From positions 8,060,001 to 8,124,000 of the forward strand of contig NZ_CP108414.1 in assembly GCF_035978755.1 (NCBI RefSeq): a stretch of DNA of 64,000 nucleotides, given 5' to 3'. Below, in pieces: positions 51,915-60,724 of this stretch. This DNA is from Streptomyces sp. NBC_01298 (lineage in GTDB: Bacteria > Actinomycetota > Actinomycetes > Streptomycetales > Streptomycetaceae). Position numbers and translations under genes: made by a program. Numbering within the stretch: the first letter of the stretch is position 1; every line of letters starts with the position of its first letter. The notes below the pieces were generated by a model. The model made no database searches and was not told the origin of the DNA. It saw only the letters and a list, made by a program, of their open reading frames with translations.

Positions 51915-52444
51915 TCCGCGGGCGCGGCCGCTGCCGTCGCCGCTGGTGCTGCCGTGAACGCGTAGTCGAATGAGTACTCGACCGAGGTGTCGCCGTAGCG
52001 GTGGACGAACGAGCCCGAGCCGCCGAGACCGGTCAGGCCGCCGGTGCCCGATCCGGGGACCACGGTGAAGTCGCAGTGGGTGCCCGTGGCGTCGAAGGTG
52101 CCGCGTTCCTCGAGAACGAAGGCGCCTTCGCGGCCGTCGACGGTACCGGTGACCAGCTCCATGCCGGTGTAGGCGCCGTGGCTGTCTCCCGTGTAGGCGA
52201 TGGTGTAGGCGCAGGTCGTCCCCGGGGCGGTGAGGGCGCCGGTGAAGGCGTTGGTGACCGTGGCGCGGGCCAGGCGGGGGAAGACGCCTTCCGGGCCGAC
52301 CGGGTGTTCCTCCCAGTCCTTGAAGGTGAAGCTGTTGGTGGCGGATGCGGTGGTCGGGGTGGGCGTGGTGGTCTGGGTGGGCGCGGTGGTCGGGGTGGGC
52401 GCGGTCGTCTGAGCGGGCGCGGTGGGCTGAGCGGTCTGGGGCAC
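51902..52444 (-). CDS. DUF3224 protein with Pro/Thr-rich N-terminal repeat
   Basis: A 180-residue protein. The N-terminus is a low-complexity segment of PTTAPTQTTTPTPTTA type. The globular part (ATNSFTFKDWEEHPVG, TFDATGTHCDF, GSGTGGLTGLGGSGSF, YSFDYAF) matches DUF3224, a small beta-barrel family often found beside WYL regulators. GTG 52444 follows AGGAGA by 5 nt. It is divergent from a WYL gene and shares a 23-bp palindrome with it. The 3' end overlaps the P-type ATPase gene by 13 bp, convergently. Function unknown. Confidence 0.82.
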   Translation of the reverse strand: MPQTAQPTAPAQTTAPTPTTAPTQTTTPTPTTASATNSFTFKDWEEHPVGPEGVFPRLARATVTNAFTGALTAPGTTCAYTIAYTGDSHGAYTGMELVTGTVDGREGAFVLEERGTFDATGTHCDFTVVPGSGTGGLTGLGGSGSFVHRYGDTSVEYSFDYAFTAAPAATAAAAPADQSA

Positions 52445-52546
52445 GGGGGTCTCCTGGTCCGGGTCCTGTGGGTGCGGACGTGGTGCGGATGTGGTGCGGG
52501 TCCTGCGGGCGGGCTGACGGCCCGTCTGTGCACATCCTGGGCGGCG

Positions 52547-52569
52547 TACCTGACACCTCCTGTCAGGTA
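52547..52569. promoter_or_regulatory. 23-bp palindromic operator of the DUF3224/WYL pair
   Basis: TACCTGACA, 5-bp spacer, TGTCAGGTA: perfect 9-bp arms. It sits between the divergent genes and directly upstream of the likely WYL promoter (GACAAT at 52575-52580). It is probably the WYL protein's own site. Confidence 0.75.
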
Positions 52570-52586
52570 TGCCGGACAATGACCGC

Positions 52587-53588
52587 ATGCGCGCCGACCG
52601 GCTCCTCTCCCTCCTCCTGCTGCTCCAGAACCGCGGCCGGATGACCGCCCCCGAACTCGCCGCCGAGCTGGAGGTCTCCGTCCGCACCGTGTACCGGGAC
52701 GTCGAGGCGCTCGGCGCCTCCGGGATCCCCGTCCACGCGGACCGCGGGCCGGCGGGCGGGTTCCGCCTCGTCGACGGCTACCGGACCCGGCTCACCGGCC
52801 TCACCGACGTCCAGGCGGGCTCCCTGTTCCTCGCCGGCGCCCCCGGCCCCGCGCGGGACCTCGGCCTCGGCGCGGACCTCACCGCCGCCCAGCTGAAGCT
52901 CCAGGCCGCGCTGCCCGCGGAACTCGCCGACCGGTCCCGCCGGATCCAGCAGCGCTTCCACCTCGACGCTCCCGCCTGGTTCCGCGACGCCGACCCCGTA
53001 CCGCACCTCGCGCGGATCGCCGAGGCGGTGTGGGAGCAGCGGATCCTGAAGACCCACTACCGCCGCTGGAGGGGAGCCGTCCACCGGGAGCTGTGGCCCC
53101 TCGGACTCGTCCTCAAGGGGGGCATCTGGTACCTGGTCGCCCGGGCCGCGGAGGCGGAGGCGGTGGCGGTGGCGGACGCGGAGGCCGAGGGCGCCGTGCG
53201 GACCTATCGGGTGGGGCGGTTCCTCGCCGTGGACACCCCGGGCGAACGCTTCGAACGCCCCGAGGGCTTCGAACTCACCGCGTACTGGGCGGAGTCCACC
53301 CGCCGCATGGAGGCGGCCACGCGCCGCCAGACCGCCGTCGTACGGCTCTCCCCGCGCGCCCGGCGCCTGCTGCCGATGTGGTTCGGGGCGGCGGGCGTCC
53401 GCGCCCTCGCCACCGCGGGCCCGCCCGACGCGGAGGGCTGGGCGGTCGTGGAACTCGCCGTCGAGTCCGATGCCGTGGCCGTCGGCGACCTGCTCCGCCT
53501 CGGCGCGGAGGCCGAGGTGCTCGGCCCGCCGGAGCTGCGCCGGGCCCTCACGGCCGCGGTGGCCGAACTGGCCGGGCGCTACCGGTGA
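52587..53588 (+). CDS. WYL-domain transcriptional regulator (DeoR-type HTH)
   Basis: A 333-residue regulator. The HTH is RADRLLSLLLLLQNRGRMTA followed by ELEVSVRTVYRDVEAL. A WYL-type ligand domain follows (YRRWRGAVHRELWPLGLVLK; GGIWYLVARA) with a WCX-type C-terminus. WYL regulators sense nucleotides or other ligands. ATG 52587 is chosen because GACAAT ends 6 nt upstream, giving a leaderless mRNA; the in-frame ATG at 52569 would overlap the operator. A DUF3224 gene is the likely regulated partner. Confidence 0.84.
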   Translation: MRADRLLSLLLLLQNRGRMTAPELAAELEVSVRTVYRDVEALGASGIPVHADRGPAGGFRLVDGYRTRLTGLTDVQAGSLFLAGAPGPARDLGLGADLTAAQLKLQAALPAELADRSRRIQQRFHLDAPAWFRDADPVPHLARIAEAVWEQRILKTHYRRWRGAVHRELWPLGLVLKGGIWYLVARAAEAEAVAVADAEAEGAVRTYRVGRFLAVDTPGERFERPEGFELTAYWAESTRRMEAATRRQTAVVRLSPRARRLLPMWFGAAGVRALATAGPPDAEGWAVVELAVESDAVAVGDLLRLGAEAEVLGPPELRRALTAAVAELAGRYR

Positions 53589-53740
53589 AAACGGGTGAGA
53601 GGGCGGTGCGAACGCGTGAGAAACCGGTTGCGCCCGGCCGGCGGCACGGCAAAGATCCACGCCATGACGATGCGAAAGGGCGTTCTGCGCCCGGGGCTTT
53701 GAGCCCCCGACCGCCGGGTCCCGAGGGCCCGGCCGATCCT

Positions 53741-55585
53741 GTGGACGCCTGGCTGGAAGAGGCCGGGCAGGACCGTACGGGCTATGCCCACGCGGCCGCC
53801 CGCTCCGTGGTCTTCAACGCCGTACGCCGTGACGCCGACGGCCCCGAAGCGAGCCGGCTCGCCTCCCTGGCGACCGGCGCACGGGGCGACGTACGGCTGT
53901 GGGTGCTGCGGCTGCTCACCGAGCTGGCGTCCGGCGCCGAGGACCGTACGGCCGCGGCCCGGACCGCGCTGGCCCTGCTGGCCGACCCCGACCCGTCCGT
54001 GCGGCGGGCGGCCGCCTGGCTGCTCGCCGAGGCGGACCGGGCAGGGGCCGAGGAGATCCTGACCGGCCCGGGAGACGACCTCCCGGGAGACGACCTCCCC
54101 GGAGACGACCTTTCCGGAGACGACCTCCCCGCACCCGACCCGGTGGCCCGCCTCGCGCTCGCCGAGGCCTTGCTCGTACGGGGCGGGGACGGCCTCGTGG
54201 AGCGGCTGCGCGGCGACGCCGATCCGGCGGTCAGACTGCGCGCCGCCCCGGCTCCCGAAGGCGAAGCGGTCCTCGAGGACCTCGACGCTGCCGGGAGTCG
54301 GATGGCCGGTCCCGGCAGCCTGGTGGCCTGGGGGATCGGCACCGTGTGGGGGTTCAACGCACGCCGCTCCGCGGACGAGAGCACCTGCTACGCGTGGGTC
54401 GCCCGGCTCGCGGCCCGGCCGACGGAGGCCGCCCGGCTCGCGGCCGTGGACCTGGCGGCGGTGGCGATGCGCCACTGGCGGGGCGCTCCGGCAGCCCTCG
54501 TACCGCACCTGCGACCGCTGCTCGCGGACTCCGTGGCGGCTCCGGCGGCCGTACGCGTGCTCGGCGCCTCGCTGGAGGCCGCCCGGCTGTGCCGGGAGGA
54601 GCTGGCGGAGCCGGGCCCCGCCCGGGCGGAGGCGGCCACCTTGGCGCTCGCCCGGATCGGGGACGTACGGGCCCTCCCGGAGCTCTGCCGGATCGTCCGT
54701 GCGGGGGCGTCCGGGTGGCAGCTCGGAGAGGCCGCCAGAGGGCTCGCCGAGGTACCCGGCACGGACCTTGCCCCGCTCGTGGAGGCGGCCGCGGCGGCCG
54801 TGGACCTGCCCGGGCCCCACGACGCAGGACGGGCACTGACCGTCCTGAGCGCGTGCGGAGCGGCCGCGGCCCACGCGGTGCCGGTGCTGGTCAGGCTGCT
54901 GACCGAGCTGCCGGCCGGGCCGACGAGCGGCCGGGGGGACGGCGGCCCGCGGAACCAGCGGGCGGCCCATCTGGCGGGCAGCCTGATCGGCACCCTCGGA
55001 GCCATCGGTCCGGCGGCGGCCCCCGCCCTGCCCCTGCTCGACTCGCTCGCCGAGAACGGGCCGGGCACCCGGGCCGGGCACACCGCCATGGCTCTGATCC
55101 GCGTCTCCGGGGACCGACGCCGCGCGGAAGAGACGCTCGGCAGGCTGGGGGACCGGCCGCGCGACATCGCCCTGGCGGCCCGGATCCTGGAGTGGCTGGC
55201 CGATCACGGCGGACTGGAACCCCGCCACGTGACCCGGCTCCGGGCGAACGCCGCCGATGCGGAGCGCGCGCACCCGCGACTCCTCGCCACCTTGTGGCTG
55301 CACGCCGGGGACGAGCCGACGGGACCGTCGCTCGACGCCTTCCTGGAGCATGTGGTGCGCGACGGGTTCGGCCTGTACGTCTGCCGGGTCCTGGGATCCC
55401 TGGGGCCCGCCGCGGCACCGGCCCTGTCCACCCTGCGGGCGGTGGCGGAGCAGAGCGTCCGCGTCCCGATGTACTTCGGCGACCAGGACGAGGAGATGCG
55501 CGAAGACGAACGGCTGGCCGAAGCGGTACGGAACACCCTGCGGCGGATCGACGGTCTCCGGCCGGAAGGACCGGGCCCGGTCTGA
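53741..55585 (+). CDS. HEAT-repeat protein
   Basis: A protein of about 614 residues built almost entirely of Ala/Leu-rich helical repeats: RAALALLADPDPSVRRAA-type units, EALLVRGGDGLVERLRGDAD, PAALVPHLRPLLADSVAAPA, and others to the C-terminus (about 12 HEAT-like units). Such scaffolds bind proteins or nucleic acid, sometimes as DNA-repair glycosylase or phycobilin-lyase relatives; no catalytic residues are clear. The start is uncertain. GTG 53741 begins at VDAWLEEAGQ; upstream in-frame GTGs at 53585 or 53606 would add up to 52 Pro/Arg-rich residues. Four GDDLP repeats lie near residue 115. Confidence 0.72.
   Translation: MDAWLEEAGQDRTGYAHAAARSVVFNAVRRDADGPEASRLASLATGARGDVRLWVLRLLTELASGAEDRTAAARTALALLADPDPSVRRAAAWLLAEADRAGAEEILTGPGDDLPGDDLPGDDLSGDDLPAPDPVARLALAEALLVRGGDGLVERLRGDADPAVRLRAAPAPEGEAVLEDLDAAGSRMAGPGSLVAWGIGTVWGFNARRSADESTCYAWVARLAARPTEAARLAAVDLAAVAMRHWRGAPAALVPHLRPLLADSVAAPAAVRVLGASLEAARLCREELAEPGPARAEAATLALARIGDVRALPELCRIVRAGASGWQLGEAARGLAEVPGTDLAPLVEAAAAAVDLPGPHDAGRALTVLSACGAAAAHAVPVLVRLLTELPAGPTSGRGDGGPRNQRAAHLAGSLIGTLGAIGPAAAPALPLLDSLAENGPGTRAGHTAMALIRVSGDRRRAEETLGRLGDRPRDIALAARILEWLADHGGLEPRHVTRLRANAADAERAHPRLLATLWLHAGDEPTGPSLDAFLEHVVRDGFGLYVCRVLGSLGPAAAPALSTLRAVAEQSVRVPMYFGDQDEEMREDERLAEAVRNTLRRIDGLRPEGPGPV
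54071..54130 (+). repeat. Four 15-bp tandem repeats (GDDLP)
   Basis: GGAGACGACCTCCCC repeated four times (54071, 54086, 54101, 54116) with only TT for CC in the third copy. It encodes GDDLP/GDDLS in the HEAT-repeat protein and forms an acidic loop between helices. Confidence 0.9.
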
Positions 55586-55595
55586 CCGGGCCGGG

Positions 55596-55997
55596 TTAGG
55601 GGTGCTCTCGGATCAGGCCGGTGCCGCGGTGCCGCGGTGCCGGGGTGTCCGGCGCCCCGCGGACCTTGGCCCCCGCCCCGGGGCGGGGGACGTCGTCCAC
55701 CGCGAGGCAGATGCCGAAGACCCGGTCGTGACCGGTCCAGCCGTTGACGCGGCCCCGGTTGTTGGAGATCTGTACCCGGCGGCGCGGGGCGTCCACGGCC
55801 GTGACGAGGTGCAGGTACACCGTGCCGGACACCCGGGCCAGCACGATGTCTCCGGGTTCGAGCAGAGCGGGATCGGCCGGGGCGACGCGGACGCGTTGCC
55901 GACTGTGGACGAGCGGGACCATGGACGTGCCGGTGGGCCGGAACTCCACGGTCGCGCCCGCGCGGACACGGTCTGCCTGGACTTCGAGCATTCCCAT
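55596..55997 (-). CDS. S24/S26-like peptidase-type protein
   Basis: A 133-residue protein. EFRPTGTSMVPLVHSRQRV contains the Ser of the S24/S26 signal-peptidase and LexA-type catalytic motif (TGTSM), and VAPADPALLEPGDIVLARV is the following beta region. The catalytic Lys is not evident: the corresponding stretch reads GTVYLHLVTAVDAPRR, so activity is doubtful. There is no membrane anchor or DNA-binding domain. The start could be ATG 55997 or 55991. Confidence 0.62.
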   Translation of the reverse strand: MGMLEVQADRVRAGATVEFRPTGTSMVPLVHSRQRVRVAPADPALLEPGDIVLARVSGTVYLHLVTAVDAPRRRVQISNNRGRVNGWTGHDRVFGICLAVDDVPRPGAGAKVRGAPDTPAPRHRGTGLIREHP

Positions 55998-56073
55998 CGG
56001 GCGAGTGTGCCCCGGTGTTGGGCCCGGCGGACACCGGATTTCGCCGGCCTCAGGCCTCCGACCGCCGGCCGCC

Positions 56074-56544
56074 TCAGGGGGCCGGCGGTGGTTCGACCTC
56101 CAGGAAGCGGCGACGGCGGGGGCCGCGGTACAGCAGGCAGACCCAGCCGAGCCGTTCGAGCGCGGCCGCGCAGGCCGTGAGGCGCTCCTGCTCCTCCTCG
56201 GCCGCGCCGCCGCCCGGCGGGCCGAGCCAGGTCACCTCGACGCGGCCGTCCCCGGACGCCGCGGGGCCCACCCGGTACCCGGTCCGGGTGCGCGGCCCGT
56301 CCGGGTCCCGCGGATCCCGCGCCGACGGCGGGATGCCCGCCGCCTCCAGTACGAGGGCCACCGCGCGCGGCATCAGCCGGAGCTCCCACGGGGCGGGAAC
56401 CGCCGAGCCCGACGGGCCGTTGACGAGCCGGCGGATCTGCAGCAGGCCCTCGTAGGCGGTACGGAGCTCCGCCGCGCGGCCCGCACCGGAGGGCGCGGGG
56501 CCGTCGCCGCTCGCCGGTTCGAAGCCCTGCCCGGGTGTGTTCAC
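56074..56544 (-). CDS. Hypothetical protein, 156 aa
   Basis: A 156-residue protein not recognised. It begins at GTG 56544 (MNTPGQGFEPAS) after GAGGGGACGG, with a helix AAELRTAYEGLLQIRRLVNG, a PWELRLMPRAVALVLEAAGI block, and ends in ALERLGWVCLLYRGPRRRRF. Coding potential is good and the form is typical of conserved Streptomyces proteins of unknown role. Confidence 0.6.
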   Translation of the reverse strand: MNTPGQGFEPASGDGPAPSGAGRAAELRTAYEGLLQIRRLVNGPSGSAVPAPWELRLMPRAVALVLEAAGIPPSARDPRDPDGPRTRTGYRVGPAASGDGRVEVTWLGPPGGGAAEEEQERLTACAAALERLGWVCLLYRGPRRRRFLEVEPPPAP

Positions 56545-56567
56545 GTACGGCCGTCCCCTCGTTCCAT

Positions 56568-56628
56568 CCGGTCCGGTCCGGTCCGGTCCCGTCTCGTCCG
56601 GGTCGGGGCGGGTCGGGTCGGGTCGGTT
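56568..56628 (+). repeat. Pentanucleotide-type repeat tract
   Basis: Runs of GTCCG (about five copies from 56570) give way through GTCTC to GGTCG/GGGCG copies. About 60 bp, non-coding, upstream of the gene ending at 56544 and of the small gene at 56703. Confidence 0.75.
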
Positions 56629-56702
56629 CTGAGTACCTCACACCCAACGGTCTGAGTATCAGGCCCGATTCCCGGGACGGCCCCCGCTGATGGAATGGGG
56701 GC

Positions 56703-57050
56703 ATGACCTCAGAAGCCGGCGTCGCCACCGCCACCGCGCCCGCCGCGAGCCGCCCGCGGATGCAGCAGCACGTGACCACCGCCGGCTCGGCCCTGGCCGT
56801 GGCCCTGGTCCCGCTCGTGGTCGGGGTCCTGGTGGCCAAGGGGCTCGCCGCCGATCCGCACGCACCGGTCAACGCCCTGATCACCGGCGGCGGCCAGCGC
56901 GCCGGTCTGCCGCGGGCGGAGTGGCGCCGCCGCGGGCACGCCACCATGCGCCGGCTGCGCACGGTCCGCCGGGGAGCCGTGCGCGGAACGGTTCGGGGCG
57001 CCGCGCGGGGACGTGCCTACGTGACGCCCGGCCGTCCCGCCGGGCGCTGA
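56703..57050 (+). CDS. Small membrane protein with basic tail
   Basis: A 115-residue protein with one hydrophobic segment (GSALAVALVPLVVGVLVAKG, about 28-47) followed by a strongly basic C-terminus (WRRRGHATMRRLRTVRRGAV and on). No family recognised. TGGAAT ends 6 nt before the ATG, so it could be leaderless, although that -10 is a weak match. The 3' end overlaps the convergent P-loop gene by 34 bp. Confidence 0.55.
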   Translation: MTSEAGVATATAPAASRPRMQQHVTTAGSALAVALVPLVVGVLVAKGLAADPHAPVNALITGGGQRAGLPRAEWRRRGHATMRRLRTVRRGAVRGTVRGAARGRAYVTPGRPAGR

Positions 57051-57562
57051 GCCCGCAGCCAGGCTTCGGCGGCCTTCGGGGAGCGCAGCCGGACCACCCG
57101 CAGCGGGGCGAACCGTGCGTCACCGGCCAGCGCGCCGATCTCCGCCCGCCGGGCCCCGTACTGGGACCAGGCCCACCACGCCGGATGGTCGGCGAGCAGC
57201 CACTCCCGCCACCGCTCGCGGTTGCCCCCGAACAACCGCTCCCGCAGCAGGCTCCGGCGCAGGGAGCGCACCAGCACCCGCCGCATGACGGTCCGGCGCG
57301 GCTGGTCCAGCCACACCACGGTGTCGGCCCGCCGCCACAGGAACTCGCGCGCGTCCTCGGGCCCGTGGGAGTCGAGGATCCACCGGTCGCCCTCCGCGAT
57401 CCGCGCGAGGTCCGCGACGTAGGACGGGCTGACGGCCCACCCGGGCCCGGAGAAGTGCAGTTCGTCCATTTCGTGGTACGGCAGGCCGAACAGCCGGCCC
57501 AACTCCCGGGCCAGGGTGGACTTGCCGGCTCCGCTGATGCCGACGACGAGTACGCGTTGCAT
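57017..57562 (-). CDS. P-loop kinase-like protein (FlaR/adenylate-kinase type)
   Basis: A 181-residue P-loop protein. Walker A is VVGISGAGKSTLARELG at the N-terminus. A DELHFSGPGW segment and WILDSHGPEDAREF resemble the topology-modulation (FlaR) and adenylate-kinase-like group, and VVWLDQPRRTVMRR is the lid region. Likely a nucleotide or small-molecule kinase of unknown substrate. The start at 57562 lies near the convergent repressor gene. Confidence 0.78.
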   Translation of the reverse strand: MQRVLVVGISGAGKSTLARELGRLFGLPYHEMDELHFSGPGWAVSPSYVADLARIAEGDRWILDSHGPEDAREFLWRRADTVVWLDQPRRTVMRRVLVRSLRRSLLRERLFGGNRERWREWLLADHPAWWAWSQYGARRAEIGALAGDARFAPLRVVRLRSPKAAEAWLRAQRPAGRPGVT

Positions 57563-57591
57563 CAGCGGAGCCTAACCGGGGGAGCGCTCCC

Positions 57592-58428
57592 TCAGGCGCC
57601 GAGGGGTTCCTGGAGCTCGGTGACCCACTGGTCCCGGTCCGCCGGGCAGGACAGGGACACCTCGCGGGCGTAGCCGGAAGAGCGCTCCCCGTTCGCGTCG
57701 ATCCACTGGGCCAGGGCCTGCGCGGTCGGCAGGACGGAGTCCATCGAACCCCGGTGCACGACCGTCGCCGCCCGCTCGACGGCGGGCAGCACGACGATGC
57801 GTACGTCGCCTCCGAGGTCCTCGGCCCGGACGCCGGCGGCGACCGCCACCCCGGCGTGGACCAGGACGGCACCGGGCCGCGACGCGTCACCGGCGTCCTC
57901 GTAGTACGCCACACCCGGCTCCGTCAGCGTGACTCCGGCGGCCTCGACACGGCCGAGCAGCTCGTCGTAGAGCGGGCCGATGACCGGGCCGATGTCCTGG
58001 CCGGCGTAGCTGGCGGCCACCCCGCTCAACTCGGCGAGGCGGACCGGCGGAAGGCTTTTGACGACGATGTCGATGGAAGACATGGTTCCCTCGTTCTCGA
58101 TGATCCGGAGCCTCGTCTCGACCTGGGTCAGCCGGGCCGCCGCGGCGGCCATGGCCGATTCCAGTTCCGCCTGCCGCAGCCGCAGCATGCCGCGCAGCTC
58201 CTCCGCGCCGACGAGCTCGTCGAGTATCGACCCCACCTGTTCCAGGCTGAAGCCGAGCTCCTTGAGCGCGATGACACGGTTGAGGCGGGCGAGCTGCCCG
58301 GCCTCGTAGTAGCGGTAGCCGCTGGCGGGGTCGACACGGGCCGGGTGCAACAGTCCGAGCGCGTCGTAGTGACGCAGCATGCGGACCGATACCCGGCCGT
58401 GCTTGGCGAAGTCTCCGATGGTGAACAT
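57592..58428 (-). CDS. MerR-family regulator with GyrI-like effector domain
   Basis: A 278-residue regulator. The MerR HTH is MFTIGDFAKHGRVSVRMLRH then PASGYRYYEAGQLARLNRVI. The dimer helix holds LRQAELESAMAAAAARLTQV. The C-terminal 150 residues (VVKSLPPVRLAELSGVAAS; GPLYDELLGRVEAAG; VERAATVVHRGSMDSVLP) are a GyrI-like drug-binding domain, as in BltR/BmrR. The start at 58428 follows GGAAGG. The promoter has a 19-bp spacer and is likely self-regulated. Confidence 0.85.
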   Translation of the reverse strand: MFTIGDFAKHGRVSVRMLRHYDALGLLHPARVDPASGYRYYEAGQLARLNRVIALKELGFSLEQVGSILDELVGAEELRGMLRLRQAELESAMAAAAARLTQVETRLRIIENEGTMSSIDIVVKSLPPVRLAELSGVAASYAGQDIGPVIGPLYDELLGRVEAAGVTLTEPGVAYYEDAGDASRPGAVLVHAGVAVAAGVRAEDLGGDVRIVVLPAVERAATVVHRGSMDSVLPTAQALAQWIDANGERSSGYAREVSLSCPADRDQWVTELQEPLGA

Positions 58429-58438
58429 GACGCCTTCC

Positions 58439-58469
58439 AGTGCAGGCCCTGACACGGTGTGAGAGTCAA
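58439..58469 (-). promoter_or_regulatory. MerR-type promoter with 19-bp spacer
   Basis: On the minus strand TTGACT (58464-58469) is separated by 19 bp from TGCACT (58439-58444). The spacer contains CTCACACCGTGTCAG, an imperfect palindrome (ACAC-C-GTGT core). A 19-bp spacer is the classic MerR-family arrangement in which the regulator untwists the promoter. Confidence 0.6.
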
Positions 58470-58501
58470 GCGCGGCCAGAATATGGGGGCGTCGGGCCAG
58501 G

Positions 58502-58990
58502 TCAGCGGTCGGCTTGGCGGATGCAGAGATCCACGATGGAAGGCGGCAGGGAACCCTCCGCCGCCGCGCACAGCTCGTCCGTGCGGGGGAAGGGCGGTAC
58601 GGGGGCGCGGGCGGGGCGGTCGGGCCGGGCGGCGGTCGTCTTGGGTGGGTGCGCGTGGCGTGGCGCGGTCGGCTTCGTGCGCCGTTCGGCCGCCGGGCGG
58701 GGAGCCTTCGCGGGCCGCCGGGAGGGGTCGCGGCCACCGTCCGGGTCGGCGTCGGTCCGGTCGGCGGCGGCCCTCGCAGGGAGTTCGCCGAGGGGCGGCG
58801 GTTCGGCCGGGAGCCCGGCCGGACCGGCCGTGGGGGAGGCGTCGACCGGCCGGCTCAGCTCCGGCGCGTCGGCGGGGGTCACGGAGTCCCGCGCGGGCAC
58901 GCCGGTGTCCCGCGGGCCGCCGACGGACACGCAGCCGGCGCTGGCGAGGAGGGCGACGAGGGAGAGGGGCAGGGCCCGGCGCAACCGCAT
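58502..58990 (-). CDS. Putative lipoprotein
   Basis: A 162-residue secreted protein. The N-terminus is MRLRRALPLSLVALLASAGC, with a lipobox (LASAGC) and a Cys at residue 20. After that the protein is a disordered, Pro/Ala/Arg-rich chain ending in DELCAAAEGSLPPSIVDLCI, which contains two cysteines that could pair. The Met at 58990 is preferred over 59008 because the signal peptide then has normal length. Function unknown. Confidence 0.62.
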   Translation of the reverse strand: MRLRRALPLSLVALLASAGCVSVGGPRDTGVPARDSVTPADAPELSRPVDASPTAGPAGLPAEPPPLGELPARAAADRTDADPDGGRDPSRRPAKAPRPAAERRTKPTAPRHAHPPKTTAARPDRPARAPVPPFPRTDELCAAAEGSLPPSIVDLCIRQADR

Positions 58991-59008
58991 CGGACCACCA
59001 TGCCGCAC

Positions 59009-59365
59009 CGACGGGCGGGCCGGTTCCCGCTCTCGCGCGTGCGGGCGGACCGGGGAGGCCGGAGCGGGCCGGGAAGGGCGCCGCAGGAGCCGCTGAAACG
59101 GTTCGGCGAGCTCACTGTGACCGTTTCCGCCGTGACGGGAGGTTCACCGGTCCGGGAGAACGCGCACCTGGACGGGGGTGGACCTGACGGAGAAACCCAG
59201 ACAAGGTTCGGAAGGGAACGACAGTACGGATGCCGGGGGAGGCGCGACCTCCGGTGCTCCGCGTTGCCGTGCCGGCTCCCCGGACCGGCGCCCGCCCGAG
59301 CGGCGGGAGCGCTCCGGTGGGCCGCCCGCCTGCCCGCTCGCCTGCCCTGTACGGAGTCCCGCCCC
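59009..59365. other. 357-bp intergenic region
   Basis: No gene I can support. It carries GGAAGGGAACG near 59210 and many CGG-rich words but no clear promoter. An open frame from 59230 reads through into the next gene in another frame and is not credible. Confidence 0.5.
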
Positions 59366-60724
59366 ATGACCGCAGCCCCCGCGCCCGGCAACGAATCCGA
59401 CGCCCCGGAGCCGAAGCACCCGCCGAGCTCCGCGCCCGCACCCGCACCCGATCCCACGACCACGACCGAGGACCGGGCCGTCGCCGGGTGGCGGGGGTGG
59501 GGGGCCGTAGGGGCCGTGGCGCTGGGGATCTTCTGTCTCATCACCTCCGAGTTGCTGCCCGTCGGCCTGCTCACCTCCGTAGGAGCCGATCTCGGTGTGT
59601 CCGACGGCACCGCCGGGCTCATGGTCACCGTGCCGGGGCTCGTCGCGGGCCTCTGCGCGCCCCTCGTCACCGTGGGCGCCGGCCGGCTCGACCGGCGCTG
59701 GGTACTGGTCGTCCTGATCGCCCTGATGGCCGTCGCCAACCTGGTCGCGGCACTCGCTCCCGGATTCGGCGTGCTGCTGGCCGCCCGGCTGCTCGTGGGG
59801 GTCAGCGTCGGCGGGTTCTGGGCCATAGCCGGCGGCCTCGCCGTCCGCCTCGTCCCCGCGCACCAGGTCGGCCGGGCCACCGCGCTCGTCTTCGGCGGGG
59901 TCCCCACGGCCTCGGTGCTCGGCGTCCCCGCCGGGACCCTGCTCGGCGAACTGGGCGGCTGGCGCTTCGCCTTCGCGGCCGTGGGCGGGCTCGGAGCGTT
60001 CACCCTGGCCGCACTGCTCCTGCTGCTCCCGCCGCTGCCGCCGACCCGGACCATCACCTTCGCCCAACTCCCCGCCCTGCTCCGGCGCAACCGCGCGGTC
60101 CGGGCCGGGGTCGCCGTCACCTTCCTGCTGGTGACCGGGCAGTTCGCCGCGTACACGTTCGTACGGCCAATCCTGCAGGACGTGTCCGGTGTGGACACCG
60201 CCTACGTCAGCACCCTCCTCCTCGGGTACGGAGTCGCGGGCGTGGCCGGCAACTTCCTGGCGGGCGCGCGGGACCCGTACCGCACGCTGTTCACCGTCGG
60301 GGCCTCCCTCGCCGTGATCCTGGCGCTGATCGCCACGGTGCCGGGTGCGGTAGCCGGCACGGTGCTGCTGCTGGCCTGGGGGCTCGTGTACGGCGGGGTC
60401 TCGGTCAGCCTCCAGAGCTGGATGATCAAGGCCGCACCGGACGACGCGGAGGCCGCCTCCTCGCTGATGGTGGCGATGTTCAACCTGGCCATCGCCGCAG
60501 GCGCCCTGTCCGGCGGTCTCGCGGTCGACGGGATCTCGGTGCCCGCCGCCGCATGGGCCGGAGCCGTCCTGATGGCGCTGGCCGCCGTCACCGTGCGGGT
60601 CACCTCCATGTCCCGCACGGCCGCGCGGGACGTCACGGGCGCTGGTGCGGCGACCGCCCCCGGAGTCACCGGGACCGGAGGCCGCACCGAGGACCGCGAC
60701 GCTTCACCGGCCGACCGGCGATAG
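59366..60724 (+). CDS. MFS drug/metabolite exporter (AraJ/PbuE type)
   Basis: A 452-residue 12-segment transporter. The N-terminal 35 residues are a Pro/Ala/Thr-rich cytoplasmic lead. Helix 1 is GWGAVGAVALGIFCLITSEL, followed by LLPVGLLTSVGADLGVSDG (the typical ELLPVGLL motif of this group) and LVTVGAGRLDRRWVL in loop 2-3. Antiport of a drug or nucleoside is likely. ATG 59366 follows ACGGAGTC. There is no divergent regulator. Confidence 0.85.
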   Translation: MTAAPAPGNESDAPEPKHPPSSAPAPAPDPTTTTEDRAVAGWRGWGAVGAVALGIFCLITSELLPVGLLTSVGADLGVSDGTAGLMVTVPGLVAGLCAPLVTVGAGRLDRRWVLVVLIALMAVANLVAALAPGFGVLLAARLLVGVSVGGFWAIAGGLAVRLVPAHQVGRATALVFGGVPTASVLGVPAGTLLGELGGWRFAFAAVGGLGAFTLAALLLLLPPLPPTRTITFAQLPALLRRNRAVRAGVAVTFLLVTGQFAAYTFVRPILQDVSGVDTAYVSTLLLGYGVAGVAGNFLAGARDPYRTLFTVGASLAVILALIATVPGAVAGTVLLLAWGLVYGGVSVSLQSWMIKAAPDDAEAASSLMVAMFNLAIAAGALSGGLAVDGISVPAAAWAGAVLMALAAVTVRVTSMSRTAARDVTGAGAATAPGVTGTGGRTEDRDASPADRR

